A DNA stretch of 64,000 nucleotides, from assembly GCF_918797505.1 (NCBI RefSeq), contig NC_092795.1, forward strand, positions 63,111,056 to 63,175,055, given 5' to 3'. The translations under genes and the position numbers were made by a program. Source of the DNA: Bemisia tabaci (lineage: Eukaryota; Arthropoda; Insecta; Hemiptera; Aleyrodidae). Shown here one piece after another: positions 48,393 to 60,708 of this stretch. Every line of letters begins with the position of its first letter. Positions within the stretch are counted from its first letter, which is position 1. A model generated the notes under the pieces. That model ran no database searches. It had not been told where the DNA came from and was given only the letters and a program-made list of their open reading frames with translations.

Positions 48393-51300
48393 AGTATTAA
48401 ACAAGCCCCTGTTTTGTCAAGGTATCAATCATTTCAATACCTAATTTTTCTAAAAGTCCTCTTTTTTTTCCTCAAGTTTTTCCTGTATCTGCAGAATCAG
48501 TTAATTTAAGTTAGTACTAAACTAACAATCAGAGGTTCTTTATTTCTAGGACGTGAAACTCAGATCATATGAATGAGCTATAAAACAGAATTGAACATAC
48601 TTATGTTAAAAAGAACTATATTGCATGAAAATTCTATTTAGTTTCTTTTAGCACAAATACGTCCAATTACTCAGTGACTCCTCCAAAGAGGGAATCTATT
48701 TTCGTAAACTATTGCAAGTTCTTTTATGGAGGGCTGTTTTTATTTGTGGTGAGCTATCTACCATTCGAAGGTTTAACCCTAGGCTATGAAAAGCCTAACT
48801 GCATGGAATCATTGTGAAATCAATTTTAGACAAATCAAACAACTTGACCCTTTAATCACTCTTGTATGCCTCCTCTTTTAAAAAATCTATTTTTTATCTT
48901 AATCATTACAATCATGTCCTTGGATGACTGTATCTAATACCGAGAAGATCCTTAGGCACTCTGAGTCCTAATGGCTACTGTTGAAAATTAATGATAAAGC
49001 GGTACATGAAGAGATCGATCTTTTCCCAAAAATCGACTATATGCCTTGTAATTATACCTAGTGTTACACATAACCAAAGTTCCTTGGCATGATACTATCA
49101 AAGAATGACCTTCAATCGTCTTGATAGGTTCAAGGTAGTTTTCTGGCTCTTGGTTTTTTTCCGGAACAATAAGATTGTAGCTAAGAATGGAAATACGGTC
49201 AATGTAAATTTTTCGAGCATCTGTATTTCCTGGAAAAGCTTTTGAAGCTAGGAAAACCTAATCACTATACGTCGTAAAAGGCGATATTTTAAGGTGATTT
49301 TTATGTGACACTCAAGAGAATTACTGAATTATCGTACAACGCAAAAAGTAGTACTGCAATGTATTTATTCCTTTCGTTGCTGTTGAAGTGAAAGCCACTG
49401 TTTACCAGCGAGTAAAATTTCACTTTGTTTGGGTCATAAAATTTCGTGTCATTATGTGTCTGAAATCGTTATTTTGTTTGGAAAAGGACCTGTCTTAATT
49501 TTTTTTCCCCGAGAAAAGTTTGAACTCGTTCTGTAATTTTTAATTATTATATTTTTGAAAAGAAGAGAGGGCATATGGTCTCAGGAATTTTCCCTGATCC
49601 TTGGAATCATGTCAAATCATGCTAAGCGAGTTCAAAGTTGCGAATTTTGAGCTTCTATTTAAGCATATATTGTTAAGAAAGCTCCTGAAAATATCCTTGC
49701 CACCGTGATCTCTTTTCTGACAGCACAAGTTCTCTGCTGTGATTTATGGCTTGTGCAGTTCTTTTCATTACATGGACCATGGATTATGGCGGCATCACCT
49801 GGGCAAATGAGAAATTGCAGTGGGAGGGATGCTTCAAACATCATCTTGGTTGTCTCTGCCATTGCCCATTGAAACAGGAGCTCAAAATACGCAACTTTAA
49901 ACTCGTTTTTCTGCAGGGTAACATTGTTAAAAAAAACCGGGAAAATTCTTGTTAACTCAAGCCATCTCCTTATTAAAAAAATGTGAGCATTAAAAATTAC
50001 TAAATAAGCTCATTATGTACACAAGTGTTCATCTCAAAATTAAAAAAGGTCTTTTGTCCACAAACCAATGGATCATTTCCAGGTGCTCAGAAAATATGCC
50101 TCAATTTATTCAAATATTGGGTTGGCTTTTATGATGGTACTTGTTATCATATTCGCACTTATACAATCTCTAATCTTATATATTGAGTCTATCACCCATT
50201 CATCATCACTACTCAAATGTTTACCTCTTAAAGCGTTAAAGTCTTAAAGAGTTGTTAAATATTACACCTGCACGGTAAAAAGAAGGTTGATAAATTAGGG
50301 AATTACGTGCTCTTACAGTACCTAACTCCTATCTTTGAAAATGTTGACTGCCCCTTCCAAGACTTTAATTGGGTAAATGATTTTATCTGTACCTGACCTC
50401 TCCCTGAAAATTCATGACTATTATAATATGGTGATTTTAATAAACTTTTGCATAATCACAATTATTTGTAATGGAGATGTTGCATGTGTGAGGAATTTGC
50501 GATTTGACTGTTGATTCTCATGTAAAAGTTCGCGAGAAACACGATGGTGCCGCTGGTTTTCTCTGAAATCAACTCCCAAGCTCCCAAAAAGCTCTCAAGT
50601 TGAGTCCAAAATGGAGGAGATATCCCATGCTATCCTGAGAGTCCACCTCTATATCGAGACGAACTCTCCATGCTAAGATAGGGAGCAAGTACATTAGCAG
50701 TGATGCCGTGTTTTCAGTTTTAGAGTCCCCAAATAAAGTAGCAGCCCTGTCAGTGTATTTGCTCCCTATCTTTGCATGGAGAGTTTGTCTTGATGTAAAG
50801 GTGGACTCCCAAGAAAGCGTGGGATATCCCCTCTATTTTGGCCTCAACTTGAGAGCTTTTTTTGAGCTTGGGAGTTGATTTCAGAGAAAATCAGTGGCAC
50901 CATCGTCTTTCTTGCGAACTTTTACATAAGAATCAACAGTCAAATCGCAAATTCCTCACACATCCAACATCTCCATTACACTCCTCTTGCTTCAAAGGGA
51001 CTTTCATCCCAAATCGCATGAAAGAATCAAGGGATGAAGCATAATTTTCCTTCCTACTCATCAAATGGTCGTTGTTTTTATTACCATGAATACAGTATTT
51101 TTTGCTGTATTGTAGGTGTGCCATGGCAAATGAGTAAATCTATCGCTGTTTTTTTCTTTTTCTTGTAATTTTGGAAATTTTATTGTCAGTCTTCAGTATA
51201 TTTTTAATATCACCGAATCATTCATCAACAATTTTTTACGAATAAAATTTATTTTGTCAACTACTCACTGTGTTTTCATTTCATACATTTTTAGAAAAAG

Positions 51301-53797
51301 AGAAAACCAGGTTGATCTAGGGGCACACAAATCCTAAAGCAAATATTATTAATTGATGTTTACTTCTAATAATGTGATTTATATCGCCAACAATGGTTAA
51401 TAACAGCTGATGGGCTGCACTTTACCTGATCAATTCAGTTCTCCTAGTTGAAAAATTGTATCACAATATCTAAAAAAAACTTTGTTAATATTCCTAACTG
51501 TGTACTTGATTTGACAAAAAAAGTTCCAATTTTTAAGAAATTGTCAAGTTATTCCCAAGAATGAGGCTAATGATGAAAAGTAAGTAATTAAATTGTTAAT
51601 AGCAATGATCCACCCTCCCCTAAAAATCTTTTACTTCGGTGAAACAGCTTAGGAAAAGTGAAAAGTAGCATCAGTATAATAAAAAGTCAAAAATATTCTT
51701 AAAATTAATCCACAGGTTAGAACTTGAAGCAATAAGCGTTTTCATAAAATCATTTTTGGTAATTTGGTAATCGGTATTTTGTTTTTCAAGATCTATTCAT
51801 TTATAATATACAGAGATAAATTTCTAGAAGTGTCTCGAGAAAAAAGACTAAAATTCCATACTTAAATACTAAATGAGCTTGCAAATATTGTTTGATAATC
51901 TGAGGCTATGATGCGTAAGTATTCAAACATTGCCCATGATATAGTTAACTAGAATGCACCAGAAAGTACGGCAAGACATATGGTAGTGGATCCTAACTGT
52001 TTGCTTTTTACGGCACTATCACAAATAACGTTACAAACGGAAATAATCAGAAATTTCCTTTATTTCATTTCTGTTAATGTATTTGCACAGAGCTGCTTAA
52101 CAGAAATGCACTAAGTTACATTTCTGCTAAAAATAAGTTAGGAGTGGATTTGAAATAAAATAGTCATAAATTTTCTCCTGTCAAAAACTTCAATTCGAGT
52201 AAAAATATTTTCATCGTGAAAATAGTAGTTGAACTTTGTCCCCAACACTGAGTCTCATAAAGGAATAAAACTCCAAAACGTTCTTTTCTCAGTTCAAACT
52301 TGATGCAACTTAACGTGTTTCTGTTAATAATTCCTGTCCTTTTTTTATCTCCCTACACCAATGTGTAACCTAGAATAACTGTGTAAATTAATTTTTTATT
52401 TACACTATAATAATAATAAAAACTCAAATTCGCATCGCCACAAATTGCCTTCACTATTGCGTGCACAAGTGCACAACTGTACAACCGCAATAAAAGGTGT
52501 TCGAAGGCAGCCGTAGTTGCATAAAACGCCTTCAAAGTGGAGCATAGGCAAACCAAATTACAGCTGTAATGCCACAAACTCATTTTGGGAGGTATCAATA
52601 GAAGTTTTTGAGGATTGTGTTGGTTTGCATAACTGCGCCCGCATTTAACCAAGATAATCGAAAAATGTTCGATTAAAATTGAATTTTAAAATGTTTTTAC
52701 CCTTAATTTTTTGTTTATTACTGTATATTTCAGCATTTCCTGAAGTTGAAGCATCTCTGAAGCTACAGAGCTGACTTCACACATTTGCATCCAATTATAT
52801 TTTTCACATTTTTTTCTATTTCTATTTCTAGATTTTCCTGGAAGCACTGAAACCCATTGTATGTGATGAGTAATTTTAAAATGTCCTCTATAACTCATTC
52901 AATGCCTAATGAGAATCTGATGAAGAACTTTACCCCCTCATTTCGAGTGAACTGATGTTTGCTGTCATGTAGCGGGTATCGTTTGATTCTATCTGAAATC
53001 ATAGGTCTTGTCTTGGAACAACTTACACACTTCAATCTCATATTATCTTTTATTTCTTTTTTGTTTCCTTTTTCAGATGGACCAAAATAGGTTAAGGAGG
53101 TTTGAGAGACTTTCACAACTGTCTACATAACAGCACAATTCGTGGTAAGATCCCCTTGTATCAAACATAATTTTAGTAGTATGACAGCAGTATAGAAGAC
53201 ACAAGCAACTAAGAGCGAACAAACTTATAATAATCTGGCAGTAGGAATCAGGAAAGGTGCTTAAATCATTTCATAGCATTAAGTGCAATATCTTTATTTT
53301 GCAAAAAATATGAGATATTCAACAATCATGCCTCAATTTTTGCATGTATTTTAGTGGAAATCATGAAGACGCACTGTTGTCATGTAAAGAAATTATGGCA
53401 AGTTTTTGTTTTCATCTTTGAGTAAATCACCTTTCCTGATACATATTCTTACGCTTTATTCCACTGAAGATATCTTGTGCAAGAAAAAGTGAAAGGTCTA
53501 TCTTCTTCAGGTTGTATGGCAGGTTTCAGGGCTCTTTTCGGTGTCACATTGCTATGATCGGGTCAGATTATACCTTTAAAAAAAAGTGCATTTATCTAAA
53601 TTGAGGGAAAACTCCATGGCAGAACAATCAACTCTAAGATCCCAATTCAAATCGTTTTGGGAAATAACGATCTTCTTCTTATGGGCTTATAGATTTCGAC
53701 ATAAGGACATCGGTACTTGAAATTTTTTTCTATGTTTTCAAAATCATACCTTTCCTCTACTCTTCGAGAAAACATCTATTTCTTAAGACAAGAATTA
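48393..53797. other. FIH 3' UTR and gene-free flank
   Basis: AT-rich sequence without recognisable coding exons. It probably includes the FIH 3' UTR, of unknown length. One 514-bp foldback (50467-50980) is listed separately. Frames near 52353-52652 share motifs with the repeat at 31.8 kb (CAATAAAAGG, ACGCCTTCAAAG). Confidence 0.5.
50467..50980. repeat. foldback element, 514 bp
   Basis: TGTAATGGAGATGTTGCATG at the left is the inverse of the right end CAACATCTCCATTACA. Arms of about 230 nt pair well: TCTGAAATCAACTCCCAAGC with GCTTGGGAGTTGATTTCAGA, and CTCTCCATGCTAAGATAGGG with CCCTATCTTTGCATGGAGAG. The loop is centred near 50720. Confidence 0.88.
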
Positions 53798-54408
53798 GGG
53801 GCCGTCCATAAGTTACGCAAGGCTTTTTGGGGGAGGGGGTCTATAAAAGCCTTACAGCGCCTTATGAGGGGGAGGGGGGATAGGGCTAAGCCTTACAAAA
53901 GCTTTCCAGTCTTTATTTAAAGAAAATGCAAAAATCCATTTGTCAGGTTGATAATAAAATTCAATATGAAATAAAGGAAATCAGCTTATCACAAATTGCT
54001 GACCGATTGGACCATTTTCCTGTCATTTCTTTTGATTCCCACTTCTCCACTCCGTGGGATGATGAGGAGTGACTTCATTCTTATGTCAAATTTATTCTTT
54101 AAACTATTCCAAAGAGAAAAAAAATCCTCAATTTTGCTCCACGTATTTTTGTTTATTAAACTAATTGTATCATTAATATTTCCCATGAACTTAGTACAAA
54201 AACTTAGTTTCACTCCAAAAAATTTCATTGTTTTTCTAGAAGAAAATTCAATGCTTAGATCTGTGATAATTGGAAAGGGGGGGAGGGGATCAGTCTAGCC
54301 TTACGTAATTTTTGGAGGGGGTGTAAGGGATGCCTTACGGTGCCCTCCGGGAGGGGGGGGGGGCTAAAAATGGGAAAAAGTGCCTTACCTAATTTATGGA
54401 TGGCCCCC
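53798..54408. mobile_element. non-autonomous transposon with GGGGCC termini, copy 1
   Basis: GGGGCCGTCCATAAGTTACG at the left pairs with the inverse of AATTTATGGATGGCCCCC at the right. The interior shares long blocks with copy 2 (CATTTCTTTTGATTCCCACT, GATGATGAGGAGTGACTTCA, TTTTGCTCCACGTATTTTTG). Runs of G sit just inside both ends. The terminus type and TTA next to the left end suggest PIF/Harbinger. Confidence 0.75.
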
Positions 54409-54641
54409 TATTAGTTTTTTCCCATTTTTTAATTTTTTTTTAAAAATTTTTTAATTCAAAGTGCTCAGAAGGTTTCGACATAATTGGCGAGCTGGCCGAA
54501 GCTGGTAAAGCTTCTTTGGCTCTTTAAGTGTGATATATGTTGATTCTCTAAGGATATCAAACCTTTCTCTTTAAAAAAAGTAGTTACCTGAAATGGTTTT
54601 TTTCCTTGGAAAGAAATGACTGTAAGGCATAATCGCTTCAC

Positions 54642-54774
54642 AGCCCCAGGTCCGGATTTAGCAGCAAGAACACGTAAAGGAATAATTCTGCGTATTCTGT
54701 AAAAGTCCAATCTCCTGGTCCAATCAAAAAGGAAAATGGTAGGCCAAAAGGTGTGAGGAAGAACCTGATCATTT
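54642..54774 (-). CDS. odorant-receptor-like exon, class I (array exon d)
   Basis: Acceptor TTTGAG, phase 1; the frame is EMIRFFLTPFGLPFSF, then DWTFTEYAELFLYVFLLLNPDLGL; the donor GTGAAG is in phase 2 and reads TGA if unspliced. A membrane segment preceded by a Pro-rich loop resembles the second extracellular loop and next helix of insect odorant receptors. The -FLYVFLL-NPDLGL end matches the exon at 59600-59741. No other receptor exons are recognised nearby, so this may be an alternative exon or a gene fragment. Confidence 0.45.
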
Positions 54775-55520
54775 CTCAAATATCCTATGAATTGGGTTGG
54801 TTTAATAGCTGGTGAATGGCGAGAATCTGTTGAAAGAAGTTGCCATTTTAAGTAAAAAAATATTAAAAAGTGGTTCTCCCATTGCTGTAATCACCCTTTA
54901 TCATAACTTTTTCTAAGAATTTATCTCTGAATTTCTTATGAAAATTCTGAAAGGTCTGAGGGTCTTCAAAAGCTTTTAAAGGTCTCTCCGCGTCGTATCA
55001 GTGGCTTATATTTTGAATTCTGTAACTGACAATGTAAAGAAGTGAGGAGAAACAATTCTCTCTTTTCATTTAAGGAGCATATTGATAGCTCAGTAAAAAG
55101 AACATTCATCAACTTTGCAAAGAAAGTTTCCTACATCAGCCTTTGGGTCTGGGTTCAGCAAGAAAAAAAGGTGAAAAAAAAAAAAAAAATTCAACTCCCC
55201 AAGTGTTTGGCACACAATGAAACCCAACGCATTAGGGAACTCGGAGATAATATAGACCGAGTTGCACTAGCCGTATATTTTCTCCTGCCAAAAACTGAAA
55301 ATCTAAAAAATAAAAAAAAAAAAATTTGAAAAGAGGGGTTAAAGTTTACTTTTTACATTGAGCCTTATGCAGGAATAAAACTTCAAACCTCTTTTTCTCA
55401 ATTTCAACTCAATGTGGGTTGTTTCCTTTCTGATGAAATCGGTCCATATTACCTCCTGATTCTTGCCTCAGCAGAAATGATTGATAGCGCCCGCGTCCAA
55501 CACTGAAGCCACAGTTATTT

Positions 55521-56110
55521 TTGACCTCGAGCCGCTATTTTAACGCCTCGGAGATGAAATTGCATACTCTAAAAAATGAAGGCTTTTTCATTACACCCGC
55601 TGCCTCGTGCTCCAACAAACTAATAATGACAGAGAGCGCTGCTACGGGCTACGCGCCGATTCCGCAGTTAGCTTCCACCTCGAGCAACTCTTTTAACTTT
55701 CCAGAGATCAAATTGCATACACGGAAAAATGAAGGCGTTTTTTGTGCACCCGCCGACTCATGCCTCAACAGACTGTACTTATAATTATTGCGCCGCCGTT
55801 CGCCAATGCGACAGTTAGCTGTAACCTCTGGCAACTATTTTGACTTAGGAGAAATCAAATTTTTTACAAAAAGAACTGAAGAGGCATAACAGCGTGCATG
55901 AGTAGATTAATAATCGAGAGCGCTCCCGCGCGCCGATACTGCATTACGCTTCGACTTGGAGCAACTATTTAAACATCAAATTGCATACCCAAAAAAATGA
56001 AGGAATTTTCAAAGGATCAGTAGTTTGTCCAAGACCCAGCAAGCGACTTAAAACTGCCTCGCCGAAGGAAGCCCAGCTCACTCCGACCTCGTGCAACTAC
56101 ATATTTCAAT
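55521..56110. repeat. diverged tandem repeat, five units of 126-155 bp
   Basis: Units begin near 55523, 55678, 55824, 55952 and 56085 with GACCTCGAGCCGCTATTTTA, CACCTCGAGCAACTCTTTTA, AACCTCTGGCAACTATTTTG, GACTTGGAGCAACTATTTAA and GACCTCGTGCAACTACATAT. The first, second and fourth continue with AAATTGCATAC...AAAAATGAAGG; the third keeps only AAATCAAATTTTTTAC. It lies between two receptor-like exons. Confidence 0.75.
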
Positions 56111-56553
56111 TCTGCTGGAATAAAATGTTATACTCAATGAAGTAACAAGACTGGAGTATTTATCGTTAGATTCAGGTTTAAACTTTCTCAGAAACAGATA
56201 GCACGTAGTAGCTTTTCCACAAGTGGGGAAAAGTATGGAAATGTGTCACTAACTTGAAAAGTCTGGCTTCGCTCCTTTTTCCCGTAGTTTACTTTTGTCA
56301 TCACTGCAGATCAGCGTCCTTGTCAAGATACAGTCTCATTCTCTGAACAGTACGTAGAGGAATAAGACAAATTGACTAATGAAGTCAAAATCGACAATCC
56401 ACACCATCGATTGGACCATTCCACCGGAGTTGAATTCAAAGAGACACAGGTATTTTCTTAGAGATGAATGCTCGTGAATTGCTCACTCACCGAATTTCCC
56501 TCTCGGTTAATCGGTCGATTTAGCGATCAACTGATCAAACTGTTCAGGGTCTA

Positions 56554-56686
56554 CTAATATGGAGTGCCGAAAAGTAGGTACAAGAATAAGCCGAATTGAA
56601 TAAGCTCATCAAAAGAAATACCGTTAAAGTGAATGGGTAGCAAAACGGGGACGAAAGATAATCGTCCGAGTCGCCCGAAAAATTTC
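56554..56686 (-). CDS. odorant-receptor-like exon, class II (array exon e)
   Basis: Acceptor AATGAG in phase 2, then LSFVPVLLPIHFNGISFDEL and IQFGLFLYLLFGTPY, followed by TAG. A GT within TTA|GTAGAC could serve as a phase-2 donor, but it is weak. It is clearly related to the exons at 56845-56986 and 62076-62201. May be functional or decayed. Confidence 0.4.
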
Positions 56687-56844
56687 CTCATTCTGCTGAA
56701 GGAAGTATTTTTTTTTTTTAAAGGTTTGTAGTCTCTGGTTTGAGTTCGAGATAAACACAATGCACAAATTGTCTGAAATTAAAGTGAAATCCGGCCACAA
56801 CTGTAACTCACGCGATGAAATTAACGCTGCGTTTGGTGTTGACA

Positions 56845-56986
56845 TCAAGCGAATAAAAGGTAGAGAAATAAGACTATTTCGCACATTTCGGTGAAGCTGA
56901 ACCTTCTGTAGGGAATCGGAATCGGTATGGGGATCAGTGTCGGTGGCTCCAAGTCTATCACTGCCATCGTCGTCGCCGAGAGATAT
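56845..56986 (-). CDS. odorant-receptor-like exon, class II (array exon f)
   Basis: Acceptor GTACTCAG in phase 2. The frame contains LEPPTLIPIPIPIPYRRFSF and TEMCEIVLFLYLLFA, then TGA. No donor is visible near the expected place. It aligns by eye to exon e (FLYLLF). Probably a decayed or terminal copy. Confidence 0.35.
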
Positions 56987-57160
56987 CTGAGTACGATTGG
57001 AAAAACAAAAATTGAGTAGATTAATATGTTAATTTTTATTTTATGTAAGAATCAATTTCTCAAACTCGGGAAATGCTAGGAGAAGTTCTCATTAACTAAA
57101 GGGTGCCTGACCGCTCCGCGCTCCAACTCCCCGAAGCGCTTCGCGGCTCAAGCGTTAAGC

Positions 57161-57414
57161 GCTGCCGTGCTAAGGAAAAACGCCGTATGAACATTCGAGA
57201 GTGGCCAAGTTTCCCTTGATAAAACCAGTATTTTTGAGAAAATTCATGCATATTTTTCCTTGAAATTTTCAGATATTTTAGATTAAACTGTGTGCATAAA
57301 TCTCTGAAAATTGGAGAAAATAATATTCACAATTACCTCAATAATTTCGGTCTTTATCGGAGGAAACTTGGCAACGTCTGAAGGCTCATACGGCGTTCTT
57401 TCTTGGCATGGCAA
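57161..57414. mobile_element. MITE 'CTGCCGTGC' family, copy H
   Basis: Starts GCTGCCGTGCTAAGGAAAAA and ends TCTTGGCATGGCAATGC. The internal GAACATTCGAGAGTGGCCAA and GGCAACGTCTGAAGGCTCAT blocks are those of the family. Confidence 0.8.
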
Positions 57415-58304
57415 TGCGTCACGCGTAACTCTTATGATTTTATATTGTTATGATTTGTATCGGTGACAACCATCTCATTTTGATTGTCTCACTCATGCTC
57501 TCGCCGAGAAAAAGCGCATTTTACACGACACAGAGGGATATGAAAAATCTGTCTCGGATACTTACATGAATCCCTAGTATGAATCTAGGAGTTGCTCTCG
57601 GAAACCTCTTTGTTGATCAAAGCAAAAACACGGTAATACTTCGACCGGTCGAAGTTATAGATCAGAGTTGGCGTAATTATAAGGAAAATATTGTGATTGT
57701 ATTATCAGATTTAATCTGATGTCGTTAAGACTCACGTAATGCCTATTTTATGATCACCACATTGAGGCGGAACTAAACGAAATCTCTTATTTTACAGAAC
57801 AGCTTAATTTGGTTACATAATTTGACTTGACGCATCCCTAGAAGACCGTCGCCGTCGGGTGAAATATTTATAGGAATTGTGAGAAAATTTGTCTGATGAG
57901 GTTGAAAGCATCTCTTTAAGGTTTTCATTGTGCAAGGATGCGTCCTGTATGAATTGAACTTAATTCAAATGATGACGTCAGAATAACTCGTAATGAGACA
58001 CAACCGTGGAAAATGAATTTAAAAATTAACCACCTTCAGCAGTAGAGTTAGAGAGTGAAAAATAAGTCGAAATTACGGAGAAATGTTTTCTACGCGTCGC
58101 GTAGCCGAAAAATCGCCGCAGATATGCGAATTTTCCACCAAATTAGCTCAACGAGGGCTCGCTAGAAAACTGATAACACTAACCACAAGTTCTTGCAAAT
58201 CGTATTCCGATATCTGTAATGGTTTGCTCAGAATAAACCACTTCCTAGTTTTTTTGCGACTAGCCCTTGTGAAGTATAGACTTCCCATGTATTTGAAATA
58301 AATT

Positions 58305-58640
58305 GCTATGATCGTGATCGCCAACGGAAAAATCGAGATATATTGCAATTTTATCGGTGATAAAATCGCTAGGATCGTCAACATCTCAGCGACTATCCTC
58401 GATCTTATCGGGATAAAATCGCGATTTTATCGCCCGGCAATTTATCGCGATATTTTCGAAGTAAAAATCGCGATAAATGGCGATATAATGTCGATTTTAT
58501 CGACAAAAATTCATCCAAAAATTGCGATGTGTTGCGATTTAATCGTCAAATATTGCAATTTTTAATGCGATAATATCTCGATTTATAGCCACCAATATTA
58601 TCGCGATAACCAATCGATAAAATCGCTTTTCATTACGATC
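58305..58640. repeat. CGATAA/TTATCG-rich low-complexity region
   Basis: More than 15 occurrences of ATCG, CGAT or TCGCGAT spaced irregularly (TAAAATCGCGATTTTATCGC, AAATCGCGATAAATGGCGAT). Locally self-complementary in many registers. Not coding. Confidence 0.7.
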
Positions 58641-58704
58641 TCCGCTGCTAAGGGGGTTTGAAACTCTCAAGATTAACAATTCGATAGTTTGTCAAAAGCT
58701 ATTA

Positions 58705-59444
58705 GGGGCCGTCCATAAATTACGTAAGGCTCTTAGGGGGGAGGGAGGGGGGTCTGTTTATGTATGATGCTTTGGACTATTAGTCCAGAATTCCTTGATT
58801 GTAGCACATAAAAATGAAAAATTGGCAACGCTGTACAGCCTCAACGAAGTGTCACTTCAAGTTGAAACTTTGCCTGGAAGTTTGCCCCACCATAAGCATT
58901 CATTTGAGCCTTGTCCCGTTGACCAACTCGGGTATCCAAAAAAAGGGGCTAAACTTGGCGAGGCTCTCTCAAGATGAAATAGAGGAATTTTGTACATCAC
59001 CGATTGCTGACCGATCAAACCATGATCCTGTCATTTCTCTTGATTCCCACTTCTCCACTCCGCGGGATGATGAGGAGTGACTTCATCCTAATGTCAACTT
59101 TATACTTGTAATTATTGCAAAGACAAAAAAATCTTCAATTTTGCTCCACGTATTTTTGTATATTAAACTATCTGTATCATTAATATTTCTTTTAAACTTA
59201 CTTCAAAAATTTAGTTTCACCAATAAAAATGTTGGCCTAAAATTTCATGGTTTTTCTAAAAGAAAACGTAACGCTTGGATTTGCGATTCTTGAAAAAAAA
59301 GAGAAGGTTCAGTCGAGCCTTACAATTTATAGAGGAATGGGGGGGGGGGGGTAAGGGATGCCTCACAATGCCTTACGAGGAGGGGGGGGGGGGGGTAGGT
59401 CTAAAAATTGGAAAAAGTGCCTTAAATAATTAATGGATGGCCCC
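58705..59444. mobile_element. non-autonomous transposon with GGGGCC termini, copy 2
   Basis: TTA|GGGGCCGTCCATAAATTACG at the left and TTAATGGATGGCCCC|TTA at the right give inverted ends and a TTA duplication. TTA (TWA) duplication with GGGG-CC ends is typical of PIF/Harbinger. The interior matches copy 1; long G runs lie near 59340 and 59384. Confidence 0.8.
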
Positions 59445-59599
59445 TTATGCTTTAATTTACTCTCAAAGTCATCTTACCTTTACATTATGGTCTAGAAGAG
59501 TCTTCAATTTTTTTCGGATACTCTTCCCTCTATATCAGCGATTGCTGGGTAAGTTGTATGATTTCACTCCGGAGACAATATATCCGTATTGAAACTTAC

Positions 59600-59741
59600 A
59601 ATCCTAAGTCAGGATTGATGAGTAAGAAGACGTAAAGGAGGAACTGTCCGTACATGGTCCAAGTCCAATCCGGATCTCGAAAGAGGCCTCCGAAGCTGGG
59701 CAAGCAAAATGGTAGGGGTAGGTAGAAGAGTTTTATCATTC
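59600..59741 (-). CDS. odorant-receptor-like exon, class I (array exon b)
   Basis: Acceptor GTTGAG in phase 1, then MIKLFYLPLPFCLPSFGG, DPDWTWTMYGQFLLYVFLL and INPDLGL, and a strong donor GTAAGT in phase 2; 46 codons. The LPLPF loop and the aromatic-rich helix that follows resemble insect odorant receptors (7tm_6). Best-preserved splice sites of the array. Confidence 0.5.
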
Positions 59742-60568
59742 CTCAACACCTGTTGAATTGGAATTAATGATTAGTACATGTGCACATTTGTTAAAAGCAT
59801 AACTACTATCCTTTAAACCTCAATCCAGATCTCTCCCGTAAAATCGAACGAATCCGTTACTCATACGACGTGATAGTATTTTCCTAATAATAAGTTGCAA
59901 CATTGAACCTCTTACCATGGATAATATTTAAGAAAAAAAAGAAAAAAAAAGAAAAAAAAACTAAGAAATACTTTTACCTTGTCGAGTAACACACGAAAGC
60001 AGAATTCTAAAAATTCTCATTGTCTCTGAATCAGATGCACAGTGAAACTCAAAAATTGTGATTTGCGATTGCATTTTTTTATTATCTATTTATTTATACA
60101 TGAATTGTTTGTGAATATCGACGTCGGTTCGACAAAATTCCGAAAAAGGAGGAAAATTCAGGTTTATTCGATGATCAAATGTCATCAACACTTATTGCAA
60201 AATCAAAAGTTTTGATCGGACTCGTTGCCATCTTTGAGTTCTACGTCTTTTGAGCCTAAACAAGAATACGTTAGAGGCGAAGACTTTTTGTATACTTAAG
60301 ATTGGCGGACCACAATTAATTAGCAAGAGGTCGGAAGAGAACTCTAATGTATCTTCACTGTGATTAAAATCTGATGAAGTTGAACTGAACTCTACTGAAT
60401 CTGATGAACTCTCTAAGGCTTTCTATACCTTTTTTGTTAGTTCAGAAGAGAGACGAGTCAATTAGATCTTTGCGATACTCTTCCTTTCGTATCGGAGATC
60501 TTATGCGAAGTGCTCGGTATTAGTTTCCTCCGGACAAAGAGTACTTAAGGACTTAAGGCATCAAACAT

Positions 60569-60708
60569 TTAAAATCCTAGAGGCGTGACCAGTATGAACG
60601 CGTAAAGGAGAAACTGAGCGTACATCGTGTAAGTCCACACGGGATTGCTAACAAGGTTGGCAAATGGTACTTGGAACGGTAGAGGTAGGTCGTAGAGCCA
60701 TGTCATCT
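60569..60708 (-). CDS. odorant-receptor-like exon, class I (array exon c)
   Basis: Acceptor CTCGAG in phase 1, then EMTWLYDLPLPFQVPFANL and NPVWTYTMYAQFLLYAF, ending at TAA. Where exon b has the donor GTAAGT this copy has TTAAAT, so the donor seems lost. Either a decayed copy or a terminal exon. Confidence 0.45.
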
